The notes beneath the pieces were generated by a model. That model did no database searches, had not been told where the DNA came from, and worked only from the letters and a program-made list of their open reading frames with translations. Both the position numbers and the translations under genes were made by a program. DNA of 64,000 bases from Mangifera indica. Its lineage: Eukaryota > Streptophyta > Magnoliopsida > Sapindales > Anacardiaceae. Positions 51,701 to 62,887 of the stretch are shown here, one piece after another. Each line of letters opens with the position of its first letter. Within the stretch, counting starts at the first letter, position 1. The DNA lies in NCBI RefSeq assembly GCF_011075055.1, contig NC_058153.1, positions 1,922,001 through 1,986,000 of the forward strand, given 5' to 3'.

Positions 51701-53468
51701 TTACCGATTCCTGTATCCTCAGTAAGTACTCCAACACCAGAAATCACTATAAAACCCGCTATAATTGTGCAAATCGTACGCCACAAGGCCCGCAATTTCT
51801 CTTTAAAGTGCCCTCCTTCAGCTGTTACCATGTGTATAGGAACACTGGCAGTTCCAAGAACACCATCTTTTGTTGATTTTCCCACATTCTTAAGAGCAGA
51901 AAAGGCTCCTATATTTTCTTCTTCTCTTGCTGAGTTGGTAACACCTGCAAATATGATATAACTCTCTTGCTTAACAAATAAAATCCAGAAAAATATAACA
52001 TCTGTGAAAAAGCAAAAACACATTCCAAAATCTTTAAAAAAAAAAAAAATCAGTCCAGATTTCAAACTAGTAGGTGCCTATTTTGCCGATCTTTCAAAAA
52101 CAATACCAGCATGCCCACATGGCAACATGCATACCTGAATCGAGAATGCGCTGTGAAACACAGAATAAAATGCAAAATGATTTAAACATCTCATTTTCAT
52201 TTTGTCCATCTTTGCACTCCATCAGTATATGCAATGCCCAAATAGTGGTATATTTCTAAATAAAAAATATATTTCACACCCACCTCTTTGCAATGTCTTA
52301 AGCAGCTCACTGCCATCCAGCCTGTCAACTTTAACTAATGCCTTGACATATTCCAAGAGTGCTGACTGGTTAGAATGTAATGATGGTTGGCTTTCAAATA
52401 GTCTAATCACTGCTGCAGGATCATTTCGACGGTAAAGTTCTTGAAGGTGGGCAACCTCACTGGCTTCTTCTGCATCACGTATTCTACGACCAAAATCACC
52501 AGCAAAATTTGACCGAAATCTCCGTTGAGCATTGCTACCTGTAGAAAGAAGGAAAAGGAAAGTATTCTCATAACTGCAAACAAAGATGGAAAGAAAAGAT
52601 TGGTTGTCTAATGCCTATGCAAAGATCAGAGGTGAAAAAGAGGATGGAGCAACTCATTGTGCTTTTAAGATAGTTAGAAGCAGAACAGAGAACTATCAAC
52701 TATATCACACAGCACCACACTTGATAAAAATGAGTAAGTTAGTCTTAACCAAATAACAACAATCTGTTAAATATTAGAAGGAAAAAAATAATAATAATAA
52801 AAGTGAGACAAATGTATAACTTCTGGATGACATAAAAATGCACACCTCCAGCACCTCCAAACTTGTTGACTGTAATATAAGTTCTAACAAACAGATTTTT
52901 GGCCTGCCCCAACTCTGATTGATGCTTAGAAGCCTAATGAAGCAAAATATGGAGTTCAATAAATGAAAGAAGAAAAAGCAGCGGGAAAACAAAAACTATC
53001 AGTAAATCAGCAGCGAAATATGAGTTCAATCAAGATTCAACTCTAACAATAGTTAGCCAAACATAGGCTAATTCATATAAAATAAAGAAGCAATCTCAGG
53101 TGAAATGTACTAAATATCTCCGTAACCTGTCCAAAATACGTCAAAATTTGATTCAGAATCCTAATTTAGCTTCATTACCTACCTTAACACAGAGCTATCG
53201 TCTTAATCAACAATGCCAACTGTTACAAATCAAATACAGGTTAATTCAAAATTAGCCAAAATTACTAATTGGCTATTCCCTGAACCAATCGAAACCCCAG
53301 AAATATTAAACTTAAGGCTTCTATAGTCCCGCGAATTTGAAAACTGTGTCATCATAATATATTTAAAAAATAAAATAATAGCTATATAATCAGCCATAAT
53401 TACTTGAAAAAAAAAATCAACTGAGGATATAAACAACTTACATATGTGATTAAGCGCCTCAAAGCCAT
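48715..53468 (-). CDS. FTSH4-type mitochondrial i-AAA protease, with two apparent one-base lesions
   Basis: Seven exons match FTSH4: 53442-53468, 52846-52933, 52284-52538, 51699-51944, 51461-51585, 50093-50569, 48715-49609, about 703 aa if read through the lesions. It is an inner-membrane ATP-dependent Zn metalloprotease facing the intermembrane space. Seen are a presequence, the membrane segment [17 protein letters not shown], Walker A GPPGTGKT, Walker [10 protein letters not shown], the AAA arginine-finger region RPGRFDRH, the zinc site HEGGH and the C-terminal Gln/Ala-rich tail ending KGIAPVGS. Two problems are visible. Exon 5 should end DPK, but the text is AAAG|TTAAAT, so the only GT donor removes one base and breaks phase. 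In the last exon a run of six C at 49596-49601 (plus strand) is one longer than needed, shifting the frame just before LMIIARG. Either they are assembly indels or the gene is a recent pseudogene. Everything else is conserved, which favours errors. Confidence 0.88.
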
Positions 53469-53784
53469 ACCCTCTTCAGAGACCACGATACGTATGATAT
53501 TAATTAAATAACTCTCTCTCCTCCTCTCCGTTTACTTGATTAAAAAAAAAAAGTTGTTTCGCATTAAGTATGTTGTGCATGCGGGTGCGTTTAAGGGCGT
53601 GTTTGGTTGGGAAGAAAACTGGGGAAAACGCGAGAAATATGGGTAGGGCGGGCGAGAAGAGCTTGCGAAAAAAAAAATAAAGAAACCGTTGAGTAACCGG
53701 AGTTTATGTCATGTCTAATTGCCCCAAAAACAATTAACAAATCACAATGTTCACCCAAACGTAATTTGACTTTGGAGAAATAAC

Positions 53785-53935
53785 TATACGAGTAATGTGA
53801 TGTACGTAATTTTATATATAAATAATGATATATCATCATATAATTAGATAATTAAAAATTAAAAATATAATAATATTCAATCTTATAATGATACTTCGTT
53901 ATTTATACACATAATTTTATTATAACTGTATTAAT
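53785..53935. mobile_element. MITE-like element (same family as 22092-22249)
   Basis: The edges gtaattttatatataaata and tatttatacacataatttta are near-inverse of each other. They enclose the core 'catcatataattagataattaaaaattaaaaatataataat..caatcttataatgat'. No frame. Confidence 0.5.
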
Positions 53936-54834
53936 TAAGAAAAAATGTTTTGACACTATCCCAGAGAGATTAATTATTATATCATCTTTAAAGGGATTTG
54001 ATTCACGATATATAAAAATTATTTTAGTAATTTATATTTTTTTATTAAGGTTATTTAATTTAATTTATCAATAATTAAATATTTTTGTAATATTTTATTA
54101 TTAATTGTAATATAACGTATAATCTAGAAGATTATTTTATTATCACTTTTATCTTAGGTATTTAAAGATTATCTACGTAATCTTAATTTTGTTACTATTA
54201 TATTTTACTTATTGATTTTTTTGGATAAAAATACTTTTATTTTCAATTAACATAACAAATTACATTAAATATATTTTATAATAATTATACCCATAGATAT
54301 TTAAGTAAAATAATGTATTAATATTTTTTATTACTTTTAATTAAACATAATAATTATTTATATCTATCTATTTTTATTTAATTTTATCAGATATACCTTG
54401 AAAGTTTTACATTCTAACACTAACATAAAATAAATTTTGATATAAATTAAAAATAAATAAAAATATAATCGATTTGCCTTGAACCATACTAATAAATGCG
54501 CAAGGCTATGCATCATTTTCAAAATTGCACACAATTTAATGTGATCTTGTCTAGATTATACTATATTAAATGTAATTCGATTTGAATCTTATTAATTAAA
54601 GTGCGACCAAATGATTTAGGTCAAATCAAATCAACAAAGATGTAATCCAATGATTTAGGGTAAATTATATCTTGCTAACCTTTTTCTTTTTTTTTTTTCC
54701 TTCAAAATATTATAGGAAATGTATACGTTAATATTACTTAGTAAATATGAGACATTAAGTCTAACACTTCTTTTTTCTTAATTATTTTTCATATTTAATA
54801 ATTTATATTTCATATCTTATGAACATATTATCAA

Positions 54835-55500
54835 TACAGTAATATATGAGCTCGCTTGAGATTAGCTCGTCTTAGACTCATTCAAGTTAAGCTAGAGCTC
54901 GAGTTTGAATAAATTCGGTTCGAATCCAACCACATGTCAAACTAAACATGCCATATAATATGCATAAAAGAAGGTATCATTTGATACAAATCATACAATA
55001 ATTATTAATATCTTACGATACATGTTATGTACTATATGAAACGATATGATACAAATAGAAAATAATTCATATCATGAGATATATCGTAATTAATATGATA
55101 TAGTAAACGTATCATATGATACGATGTATATTATTGATACATTTTTTAGATAAAATGATTATATAATAAAGGTGTATGTGAAAAATTTTAAATTTTCAAA
55201 AATACTGGTAATATTTTCTTAAATGATGATTTGTCAATTATATTTTTTATTAATATTTTATTTCTTAAAAGTTATACTATACGATATGATCTCAATACAT
55301 AATGTATAAATTAGGTTTTTGGTACACGATATAATATACAATTTGACTATTATGAATCATACAATAATATGAAACTTTTTTTATAACGAAAAATTTTATT
55401 TGAATTTGATTATTTTTTAAGATCGAATTAATCATACTAAACAAATAAAAATGTAATAAAATACTATTAGAACTTGATTGTTTCTTTGACTTTGGACTAA
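54835..55500 (-). repeat. Composite GATAC-rich dispersed repeat, copy 3 (inverted)
   Basis: The left part has gctcgagtttgaataaattc and ggttcgaatcc words. The core (about 54975-55345) is made of gatac permutations such as gatacaaatcatacaataat and cgtatcatatgatacgatgt. The right part has gatcgaatt and aacttgattg words. Read on the minus strand, the order of core motifs matches 38964-39300. Confidence 0.6.
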
Positions 55501-55987
55501 TAATATCAACCCATGAGTTTGAAATCCAAATTGCTTTCAATACCCTTTAAAATTTCCACACTTATTTGTTGGATGTACCCCTTGAAGACGGGGAATATGA
55601 AACTTGAAGAGGACGTAAATCTCAGACTCAGTTATTCAAAGTACCCCTTGAGGACAGGTAGAGGTCAGAATCCCACGTGGCAATCATTTCGTATATATCA
55701 ATCTAAAGTTTAGCGGACTATTTTATTGCCAAGGAAAAGAAGAAGTATAAACAAGCACGCAAGTATTGATGAACATTCAACAGCAGAATTTCTGAAATTT
55801 CATCAAGGAGAAAGAAAGAAAGAAATTTACAAAATTTTATTGAAGTCGAAGAATTAGTTATTTAATTTCTGAACCTCGAACAAAATTAACCACCTTAATC
55901 ATAAAGATTAGCTAAAAGCCGTTTATAATCTTGTCTTTAGTTCTTCACTTGCCATACAGGAATATACAAAAGAAGAGTTTTCAATAA

Positions 55988-58501
55988 ATGGGCCAAGATG
56001 GCGAGGACCCAGAAACGCTTGGGTTAAAATCATCTTCGCCGAACAAATGGTTGGCCAACTTTCACCGTGATCTGTTGGCGGGGGCGGTGATGGGTGGTGT
56101 AGTGCACACGATTGTGGCCCCGATCGAGAGAACGAAACTGTTGTTGCAGACCCAAGACAGCAACCTGGCCATTATTGGGAGTGGACGGAGAAAATTTAAG
56201 GGTATGCTTGATTGTCTTGTCCACACAGTCCGAGAAGAAGGCGTTTTGTCGCTTTGGAGAGGCAATGGCAGTAGTGTGCTTCGTTATTACCCTTCTGTTG
56301 CGCTTAATTTCTCTCTTAAGGTATCCAATCAAGATTATATTAAACTGCATTTTATTATTATCTTGCGAATTTTATTGGTTTGTGTGGTTCTTTTTAGTAT
56401 GATGTTGTTTATCGAATATCCTTTGGGGGGGGGGGGGGGGGGGGGGGGGGTTGTGCGGTGGGGGGCGGGTTGTTTACGTTTTTAACATAAGGTGATTGAT
56501 AAAATGTTCCTGTAATTTAGTGGGCAGGCCGGTTTTATAGATTTGTTTTCATAACATAATATTTAGAGGTTCAGTATTTTATGTTTATCATGCGGGCACT
56601 CGTCGGTTATTCAAGATTATAGATATGTTATTCATGAATCCAATGAATCACTATTTCATGAAATAGTTGAACTTTCAGTATGTTCATGTGAAATATGGGA
56701 TTTGATGGGCTTGTTTGTTGGTTCAGTTGTTGAGAAATAGAAATAGATTGTTCAAGGTTTGCCGTGGCGTGGACTACAATCAGTTATTTGATTTTCTTAT
56801 ATTGACTGTATCATTTTATACTTGAAAATCAGTTAAATTTAGCCAAACCTTTAAATATTTCTTAGCGGACTTGACATTAAAAGTTTCTTTGTCATTACTG
56901 GGTGCTTAGTTTAATTCTTTTTTTTTTAACTTCTCTTAACTCTCAAGAATGCTGGCTTGTAATCCTTCATTCAGTTTGTTGGCACTAATGTAGAATAATA
57001 GTAGCAAGAAACAGATATTAGTATATATGCTTGTATGAATTGTTATCTGTTGTTTCTTGAGTAAGATGGCATATAGAACAGAACATTTTTGATATTTTGG
57101 TTGCAAGGAGTCAAATTAAAACTTTGAGAAGTTGCATTTGCTGACAGTCTGAATGTTAGTGAACAGAATTTGACAAATCATTATCTAGAAAATGGAAGGT
57201 TGTCCTGTGGTGACCTATCAGTTTTGCTAGTGAGAAAGTAGGATGGCCTGGGGCCAATGGGATTGTAAGAAGAGTTACTCTTCTCACAGTTATTGTTGGT
57301 TATTGACTAGAATGATTTAGATGAATCCAGGAGACAAGAAGTCAAAAGTAGATATCAATGTGTACTCAGTAGCTTATTATGCTTGTCTTTGTCTAGGAAC
57401 ATTTGTATTTAGGTTCTAGTAGAGAGATGTGTATTGTCTGCTTCGGCTGTGGTTTTAAAAGTTTCATAATGTGGACCTTTTTTAGTTAAATAAGAAATTT
57501 ATAGAATTAGAGTTAAACTAGTATAATTATTATTGCAAGAAAGAAATTTTTTCTCTATTTGTAGTGATCAGATTCCTATTTTGAAGAATTGTGAAGGTAA
57601 TTTTTAATTTGAGGTGATCTGTATCTTGTAAAAGGAATATAGCTTATATTATCTATTACAGTTGGTTGTCAAGACTTGTGTTAAAGAGCTCAAGAATAGG
57701 CAGTAGGAAATAGATAAAAATCTAAGTCACAACTAGAAATATAGGAGTAACAGAGCCAAAATCAATTCTTGAATGAAGTAATGAAAGACTGAGCCATATA
57801 TATTGGTAAAGTTGATACAAATGAAAGTTTGACTACTGCATGGTCTTAATTATATGTTCCATATGCAGGATCTTTACAGAAACATTATAAGGAATGGCAA
57901 CTCTCATGATGGTAATTTTGTGCCTGGTCCACCTGCCAACTTCATTGCTGGGGCTGCAGCTGGTTGCACAACATTGATCTTAATCTACCCACTTGATATT
58001 GCACACACCCGCCTTGCTGCTGACATTGGCAGAACTGAGGCTCGACAATTCCAAGGCTTATACCATTTCCTGACAACCATAATCAAGAAAGATGGTATTC
58101 CAGGGCTTTATAGAGGGCTACCTGCCTCTTTACAAGGGATGGTAGTTCACCGGGGCCTATACTTTGGGGGTTTTGATACAATGAAGGAGATTTTGTCCAA
58201 AGAATCTAAACCTGAATTGGCATTATGGAAGCGTTGGGTAGTGGCCCAGGCAGTCACAACATCTTCTGGGTTGTTGTCATATCCGTTGGATACAGTTCGC
58301 AGGCGGATGATGATGCAGTCAGGTTTGAAACAACCAATGTACCGTAGCACACTGGACTGCTGGAGGACAATTTATAGGAAAGAGGGAGTGACTTCATTCT
58401 ATCGTGGGGCAGTTTCTAACATGTTTCGGAGTACTGGTGCTGCTGCTATTTTGGTCTTGTATGATGAGATCAAGAAGTTCATGAATTGGGGCGGATTGTA
58501 A
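55988..58501 (+). CDS. Adenine nucleotide carrier of the mitochondrial carrier family, PM-ANT1-like
   Basis: Two exons, 55988-56320 and 57869-58501, phase 0, encode 321 aa. Three repeats of the mitochondrial carrier domain are visible, each with a P-x-[DE] signature: APIERTKLLLQ, YPLDIAHTRLA and YPLDTVRRRMMMQ. The last contains RRRMMM, the diagnostic ADP/ATP carrier motif. The N-terminus is short and has no long presequence. The protein resembles Arabidopsis At5g56450, reported as a plasma-membrane ATP exporter (PM-ANT1) active in pollen, more than the classical mitochondrial AAC1-3. Location here is an inference from that similarity. The start codon follows an A-rich leader. The 1,548-bp intron contains a 26-base G homopolymer. 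Confidence 0.93.
56425..56450 (+). repeat. 26-base G homopolymer in PM-ANT1 intron
   Basis: An uninterrupted run of 26 G, followed by more G-rich sequence (ttgtgcggtggggggcggg). It lies about 105 bases downstream of the donor site. Runs this long are rare in plant genes and difficult to assemble, so its length may not be exact. It could form G-quadruplex structures in the transcript. Confidence 0.9.
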
Positions 58502-59433
58502 CAGGAGCTAATTCTTGTCATTTTTTTCTCCATATAATCAGCAGAAGAATTAGATAGAAGGAGGTTTCAAAAATTAGAGGAGAAAAACATTGTAAAGCGC
58601 AAATGAGTTTGAATTTGATACAGTTAAACAACACACTAGATGACATTCATTTGCCACGTTAATTTTAGAGGCTCTGGCAATTGACACCACAATTATTTTG
58701 TTAACAACAAATAAAATGAGTGGAATATTGGTGTAATTTTGCTTAAGTTGATCCTGAGGGAGGCTGGAGAACACTCCATATGTTATAAAATTTTATGTTC
58801 TTATTTTGTTGGCATAATTTAAGTGTTGCTTATCAAGTTTTATATGTCAGGGTATGCAGAAACCTTCCAGTGATTGAAACAGGAAACTAGTCTCTGCTGG
58901 AGATGGTGGTAGCTACAGTTTGAAAAGGTAACCTCAAATTTTGTTTGTTATCCTCATTTGAAACAAATTAAAATCATTATGCATTCTCAACTTTTGCTGA
59001 GAAGCTGTTTGCCCTGATGATAGTTATAATTAAATGGTTCTAATGTGCACAATAAAGATGTGTTTAAATACTAAAAAGGTATAATTTATAATCAGATTTG
59101 CTTATTTAATAATTAGTACAACTGCATGATAGCATAAATCTTAACATATTTAGTGAATTTGATGAAGATATTGTTTGCATCACTTTGTACAATTGTACTC
59201 TTCGTGGGTCTGCTTCCTTTGGAAAGGGTTGACAAAATCTTCTATATCAACAATAATATGACTTGAAATTATAATAAATATTTGTGAAATATTACCTACA
59301 CCTATTTTTGAGAATCTAATTGGATATTCAGATAATGTGATATTATATGATTGAATATTATTTTATTCTTAATTTAAAATCACTTAATCACCTGATAACA
59401 CATCATCTGAGTACTTAATAGAATATTTTAAAA

Positions 59434-60269
59434 GGCCAAAAGACTTATTCCCACCCAAGGTATAGTAAATTCCCAAATTCCCATCCACCAACTTTCAAAA
59501 ACTCAAACACTCACCCATGGTTTGGAAAACTAACATCTACCCTCCAAAATTAAAATAAGATCAAGGGCAAAATCATCATTTAACATTTGTATCATTCTAC
59601 CCCCTTAATTTAAAAAACTAACAATTTTGCCAAAATTAAGTTTTGAAAAGTGACATTTCCCCCCTACTTAGGGTTTCCAATTTCACCGGATTTTCAGTCA
59701 ATGATGGTCGATCTCTCTCCCTCTCGGTGTCGTCACTCCCTTTGGTGTTTAATAGTAGACCGATGACGTTTGGATTCGACGAAATCCAGGTGAAGAGTCG
59801 AAACTCTTCGTTTGGATTTTTATCATTTAGACAAAGTCGGCTTCGTTTGAACGACGACGACAGTCCAAAAGAGACTGATCTCCTTATCTAGACAGTCATC
59901 GTCGTCTAGACGAAGAGTTAACTCTTCGTCTGGATTTTATCGAATCTAAACGTCATCGATCCAATATTAAACACTGAAGGGAGAGAGATTAGCCATCGTT
60001 GGCGAAATTGGAAACCCTAGGTAGGGGGTAAAATGTCACTTTTCAAAACTTAATTTTGGGTGAAATTGTTAGTTTTTCAAATTAAAGGGGTAAAATGATA
60101 TAAATATTAAATATTATTGTTAAATAACGATTTTACTCTTAATTTTATTTTAATTTTGGAGGGTAGGTGTTAGTTTTCCAAACCATGGATAGGTGTTTGG
60201 GTTTTTGAAAGTTGGTGGGTGGGAATTTGAGAATTCACTATACCTTGGGTGGGGATAAGTCTTTTGGCC
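59434..60269. mobile_element. Foldback (long-TIR) Mutator-like MITE, 836 bp
   Basis: The left arm starts ggccaaaagacttattccca and the right arm ends tggggataagtcttttggcc, its inverse. Inverse correspondence continues inwards for roughly 370 bases: ttggtttggaaaac-type words, taccctccaaaattaaaata, gttttgaaaagtgacattt, gggtttccaatttc and gatgacgtttggattcgac each recur inverted on the right. The arms enclose a loop near 59,830-59,900 that itself contains small gaagagt-actcttc palindromes. Flanks attttaaaa (left) and tatttaaaa (right) resemble an imperfect 9-10-bp target-site duplication, as in Mutator-like elements. An 82-codon frame inside the left arm is incidental. No transposase, so non-autonomous. 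Confidence 0.8.
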
Positions 60270-61602
60270 TATTTAAAACTTATAATGAAGTGGTGAACTC
60301 AATCTTTCTCCCCAATGATATGCCTCACTAATGGAATATTCTTGTAAAAAGGTTAGGCAAGTAGGTATTATATTTTGTTTTATAAGTGAGTTAAGCTTAA
60401 CTCCAATGGGGAATTGGTGTTCTAATGGTATCACTTCTTAATGGGTTCTGAGGAAGGCTTTAACTGGAAGGAGGAGATTAGAAACATGAAATAGAAATTA
60501 GGTATATGTGCGTCAGCACTAGCAACTGCATTACATATACAACAAAGGACAAGCAAAGTGGGAAAGAAAAGCCAAAGCATGACTGAAGTCACAAAAGTGG
60601 CTGAAGATGCTTTTACAACTTTAGACTGATAATTAGTTTTGGAAATAAAGTTCAAACCTGAAAGCCAACCCGTAGTGGGAATTCCCCATTTTCCATTTAA
60701 AAAATTAGAGAAGAAGAAAGAGAATCACAGTTAGATTCTTCTTACGTTAGGCTGTAAAGATTCTGGGTGGGTGGCTGGGTGGGTGGGGTTGGGTTCATGA
60801 CATAAATCAAAACCACTGCTTGCATGCATGCCTGCCATTTGTTATTTTGTTTTAAATAAAAGATTAAAGGTCTTCTTGAATGTGGCTGTTGTTGTTGAGG
60901 TTGTAATTGTCATCTTCTTTTCCAAACCCAAAGGAAAGGAATTGGGTCCCCTTTCGTTTACTTGCCTAACTCCATTTTTACCCTAATTATTAACTTAAAT
61001 TAATTTAATCCCAATATTCATACCTTGTTTTCCCAACATGGGATTACACCATTTAACTTAAATTATAATAACAGGTGTGATTTGGTGGTGAAAGGGGCTT
61101 TTATTTGAAACTTGCAAGTGGTAGGAGATACAGGTTTTTTAATTTTTAATATCTAATTAAATATTTAGATGATATTTTATTATATAATTAAATATAAAAT
61201 ATTTAATTAAATTTTCGAAATTTGCTCCTACAAACAACTACAGATTTACTACCAGATCCGTTTTATCCTTGAGTGATACTAAGTACACACTTTTTTTAAT
61301 TACATCGATTTTCTAAACACACACTCCAATTTGTTCTACTTGGTTGTGGGTGTCCTTATATAACAATTTAATAAGACTCTCGCCATTTGTCTTATTCGTT
61401 ATTAATTACCTCATCCAAATAAAAATATAAACAAATAACTTTTAATATACAATTTGAATATAAAATTATTATAATATTATATAATTTTTAATTAAAAATA
61501 AAATAAAATTTAACAACATAATAATATATTATTTATTTATCTAAATTATGTATTAAAAATATATATAATATTATTTTTTTGTTTTTACTCTCCCACCAAC
61601 AT

Positions 61603-61790
61603 AAAATATATTTTATAAAATTACGTATATCTATTTTTGATACATAAATAAAACACACTTAATATATGTCAATAAAAAATTAGATAATTTTGAATTAAAG
61701 ATAAAATAATACTTAATCAAGTGATAACATGTTAAATATATACTTATTTATGTATTTAAAAATTGATATATATAATATTACCCAAATATA
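61603..61790. mobile_element. MITE-like element (same family as 22092-22249)
   Basis: The left edge taaaattacgtatatctatt then tttgatacataaat is mirrored at the right edge by atttatgtatttaaaaattg then atatatataatatt. The core 'gataattttgaattaaagataaaataatacttaatcaagtgataac' is the family core in the orientation opposite to 59275-59430. No frame. Confidence 0.6.
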
Positions 61791-62437
61791 TTTTATCATC
61801 ATCAAAAGAGATAACCAGAGTAATGAAAGTGGAAGGTGTGATGAGAACATGATTTTTGTTTCTCTTCTATAAGGTTAGCTTCTCCTTTCTTAAGCCTTTG
61901 TGTGCATGCATGAATATATAAATCCTCGTGAATGGAGAAGTTGAAATATTATGTCTGAAGATATAAAAACTTTCACACAAAAATACAATTAATTCCAAGG
62001 AAGAACAATATTTGAAAAAAAAAAAAAAAAAAAGGAAACAAACACAATGAAGATTCACTTCAAGTTCACTAATTGGAAGAATTTTTGTCAGAACCTGAAC
62101 TTGCATCTGAAACTCCCACTGTGCCTCCTCCTCGTCATCATCATCATCATCATCTCAATTTACTCCCTAAACCCAGATCCCATTATTAACCATTCTTTAA
62201 CTAGAACAACTTCAACGGCTCTGATTGCTTAATAATTGCACATAGGTCCCACTTATAGGGCCCCACTTCATTGATTACAGTACCACAGATCAACCCTAGA
62301 GGAGCTTAACCTCAGAAACAAAGATCACCATTAAAGACTTTTTTTTCTTGTTTTCCTAGTTTTATGAGAACCACTTAATTTTATAGATTAACAACCTGAA
62401 TTTAAGATTTATAATATATGTAAATCAGGAATATTTA

Positions 62438-62887
62438 TCATACCCAGAGTGCGCCAACTTCAACGAGCTTAGGCACGAGGTGGCCGCTGAGATGGAGAGC
62501 AAAGAGAGAGTCAAGGCCACCGACGTAGGTGCCGCCAATGAAAACGGCAGGCGGTGCAGGGTTACGAGGAGAGTCATGGCTGTCATTCGAGGCCGTCGGA
62601 GGCAAAGCGGAGATCTCATGGTCTTCGAGTTCGATGACGGTGGGGTGAACTCCGATGGTAGCGAGTAGTTTCCTCATGACGTGGCACATGCAGCAGGAAG
62701 ATCGACTGAAGATGATCACCGGGTGTTCAGAAATAAGGCGTTGAATTTTGGTCTCAGTGGATTCTTCTCCATCGATTGACAAGTTAGTGGGAGCGCCGGT
62801 CATGGTGGAGGAAGAGGAAGGAGAAGACGAAGTTGGATTTAGGTCAAGTTGAACGATGTCGTTTTGGTAACGTCGGAGGCCTTGCAT
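62438..62887 (-). CDS. CC-type glutaredoxin (ROXY family), GRXC6-like
   Basis: An intronless 149-aa protein. The N-terminus MQGLRRYQNDIVQLDL and a Ser/Pro/Thr-rich linker precede the glutaredoxin fold. The active site is CCMC at residues 65-68 in FSRSSCCMCHVM, which defines the land-plant CC-type class. The glutathione-binding region PPAVFIGGTYVGGLDSL is intact. The C-terminus ends VPKLVEVGALWV, a variant of the ALWL tail through which ROXY proteins bind TGA-bZIP factors and TOPLESS-type co-repressors. Such proteins act in nucleus and cytosol to modulate TGA factors in development, nitrate signalling and jasmonate/salicylate cross-talk. The N-terminus favours GRXC6/GRXC10 over ROXY1 or GRX480; the exact orthologue is not certain. 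Confidence 0.93.
   Translation of the reverse strand: MQGLRRYQNDIVQLDLNPTSSSPSSSSTMTGAPTNLSIDGEESTETKIQRLISEHPVIIFSRSSCCMCHVMRKLLATIGVHPTVIELEDHEISALPPTASNDSHDSPRNPAPPAVFIGGTYVGGLDSLFALHLSGHLVPKLVEVGALWV

Larger units (their letters stand above)
53469..55987. other. Divergent intergenic region between FTSH4 and PM-ANT1
   Basis: The first few hundred bases are the FTSH4 promoter and leader. A MITE-like element lies at 53785-53935 and the composite GATAC repeat at 54835-55500. Positions 53,940-54,830 are A+T-rich with nothing recognisable. About 55,560-55,670 carries two copies of gtaccccttgaagacgggg / gtaccccttgaggacaggt spaced 63 bases apart. The last ~250 bases are A-rich leader of the next gene. 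Confidence 0.5.
58502..62437. other. Intergenic DNA with transposon and MITEs, no accepted gene
   Basis: The 3' UTR of the carrier gene probably runs to about 58,850. A MITE-like core lies at 59275-59430, the foldback element at 59434-60269 and another MITE at 61603-61790. Two short frames remain unassigned: a 74-codon minus-strand frame at 60431-60655 with one hydrophobic segment, and a 61-codon plus-strand frame at 62047-62232 with a hydrophobic Leu/Ile stretch partly encoded by a CAT microsatellite. Neither resembles a family I know. Confidence 0.5.

Noticed and set aside
59643..59891. 82-codon frame inside the foldback element
   Set aside because: Falls within the inverted-repeat arm; the opposite arm carries the same sequence without an equivalent frame.
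60431..60655. 74-codon minus-strand frame with one hydrophobic segment
   Set aside because: No family resemblance and no independent evidence of a gene; mentioned only in the intergenic entry.
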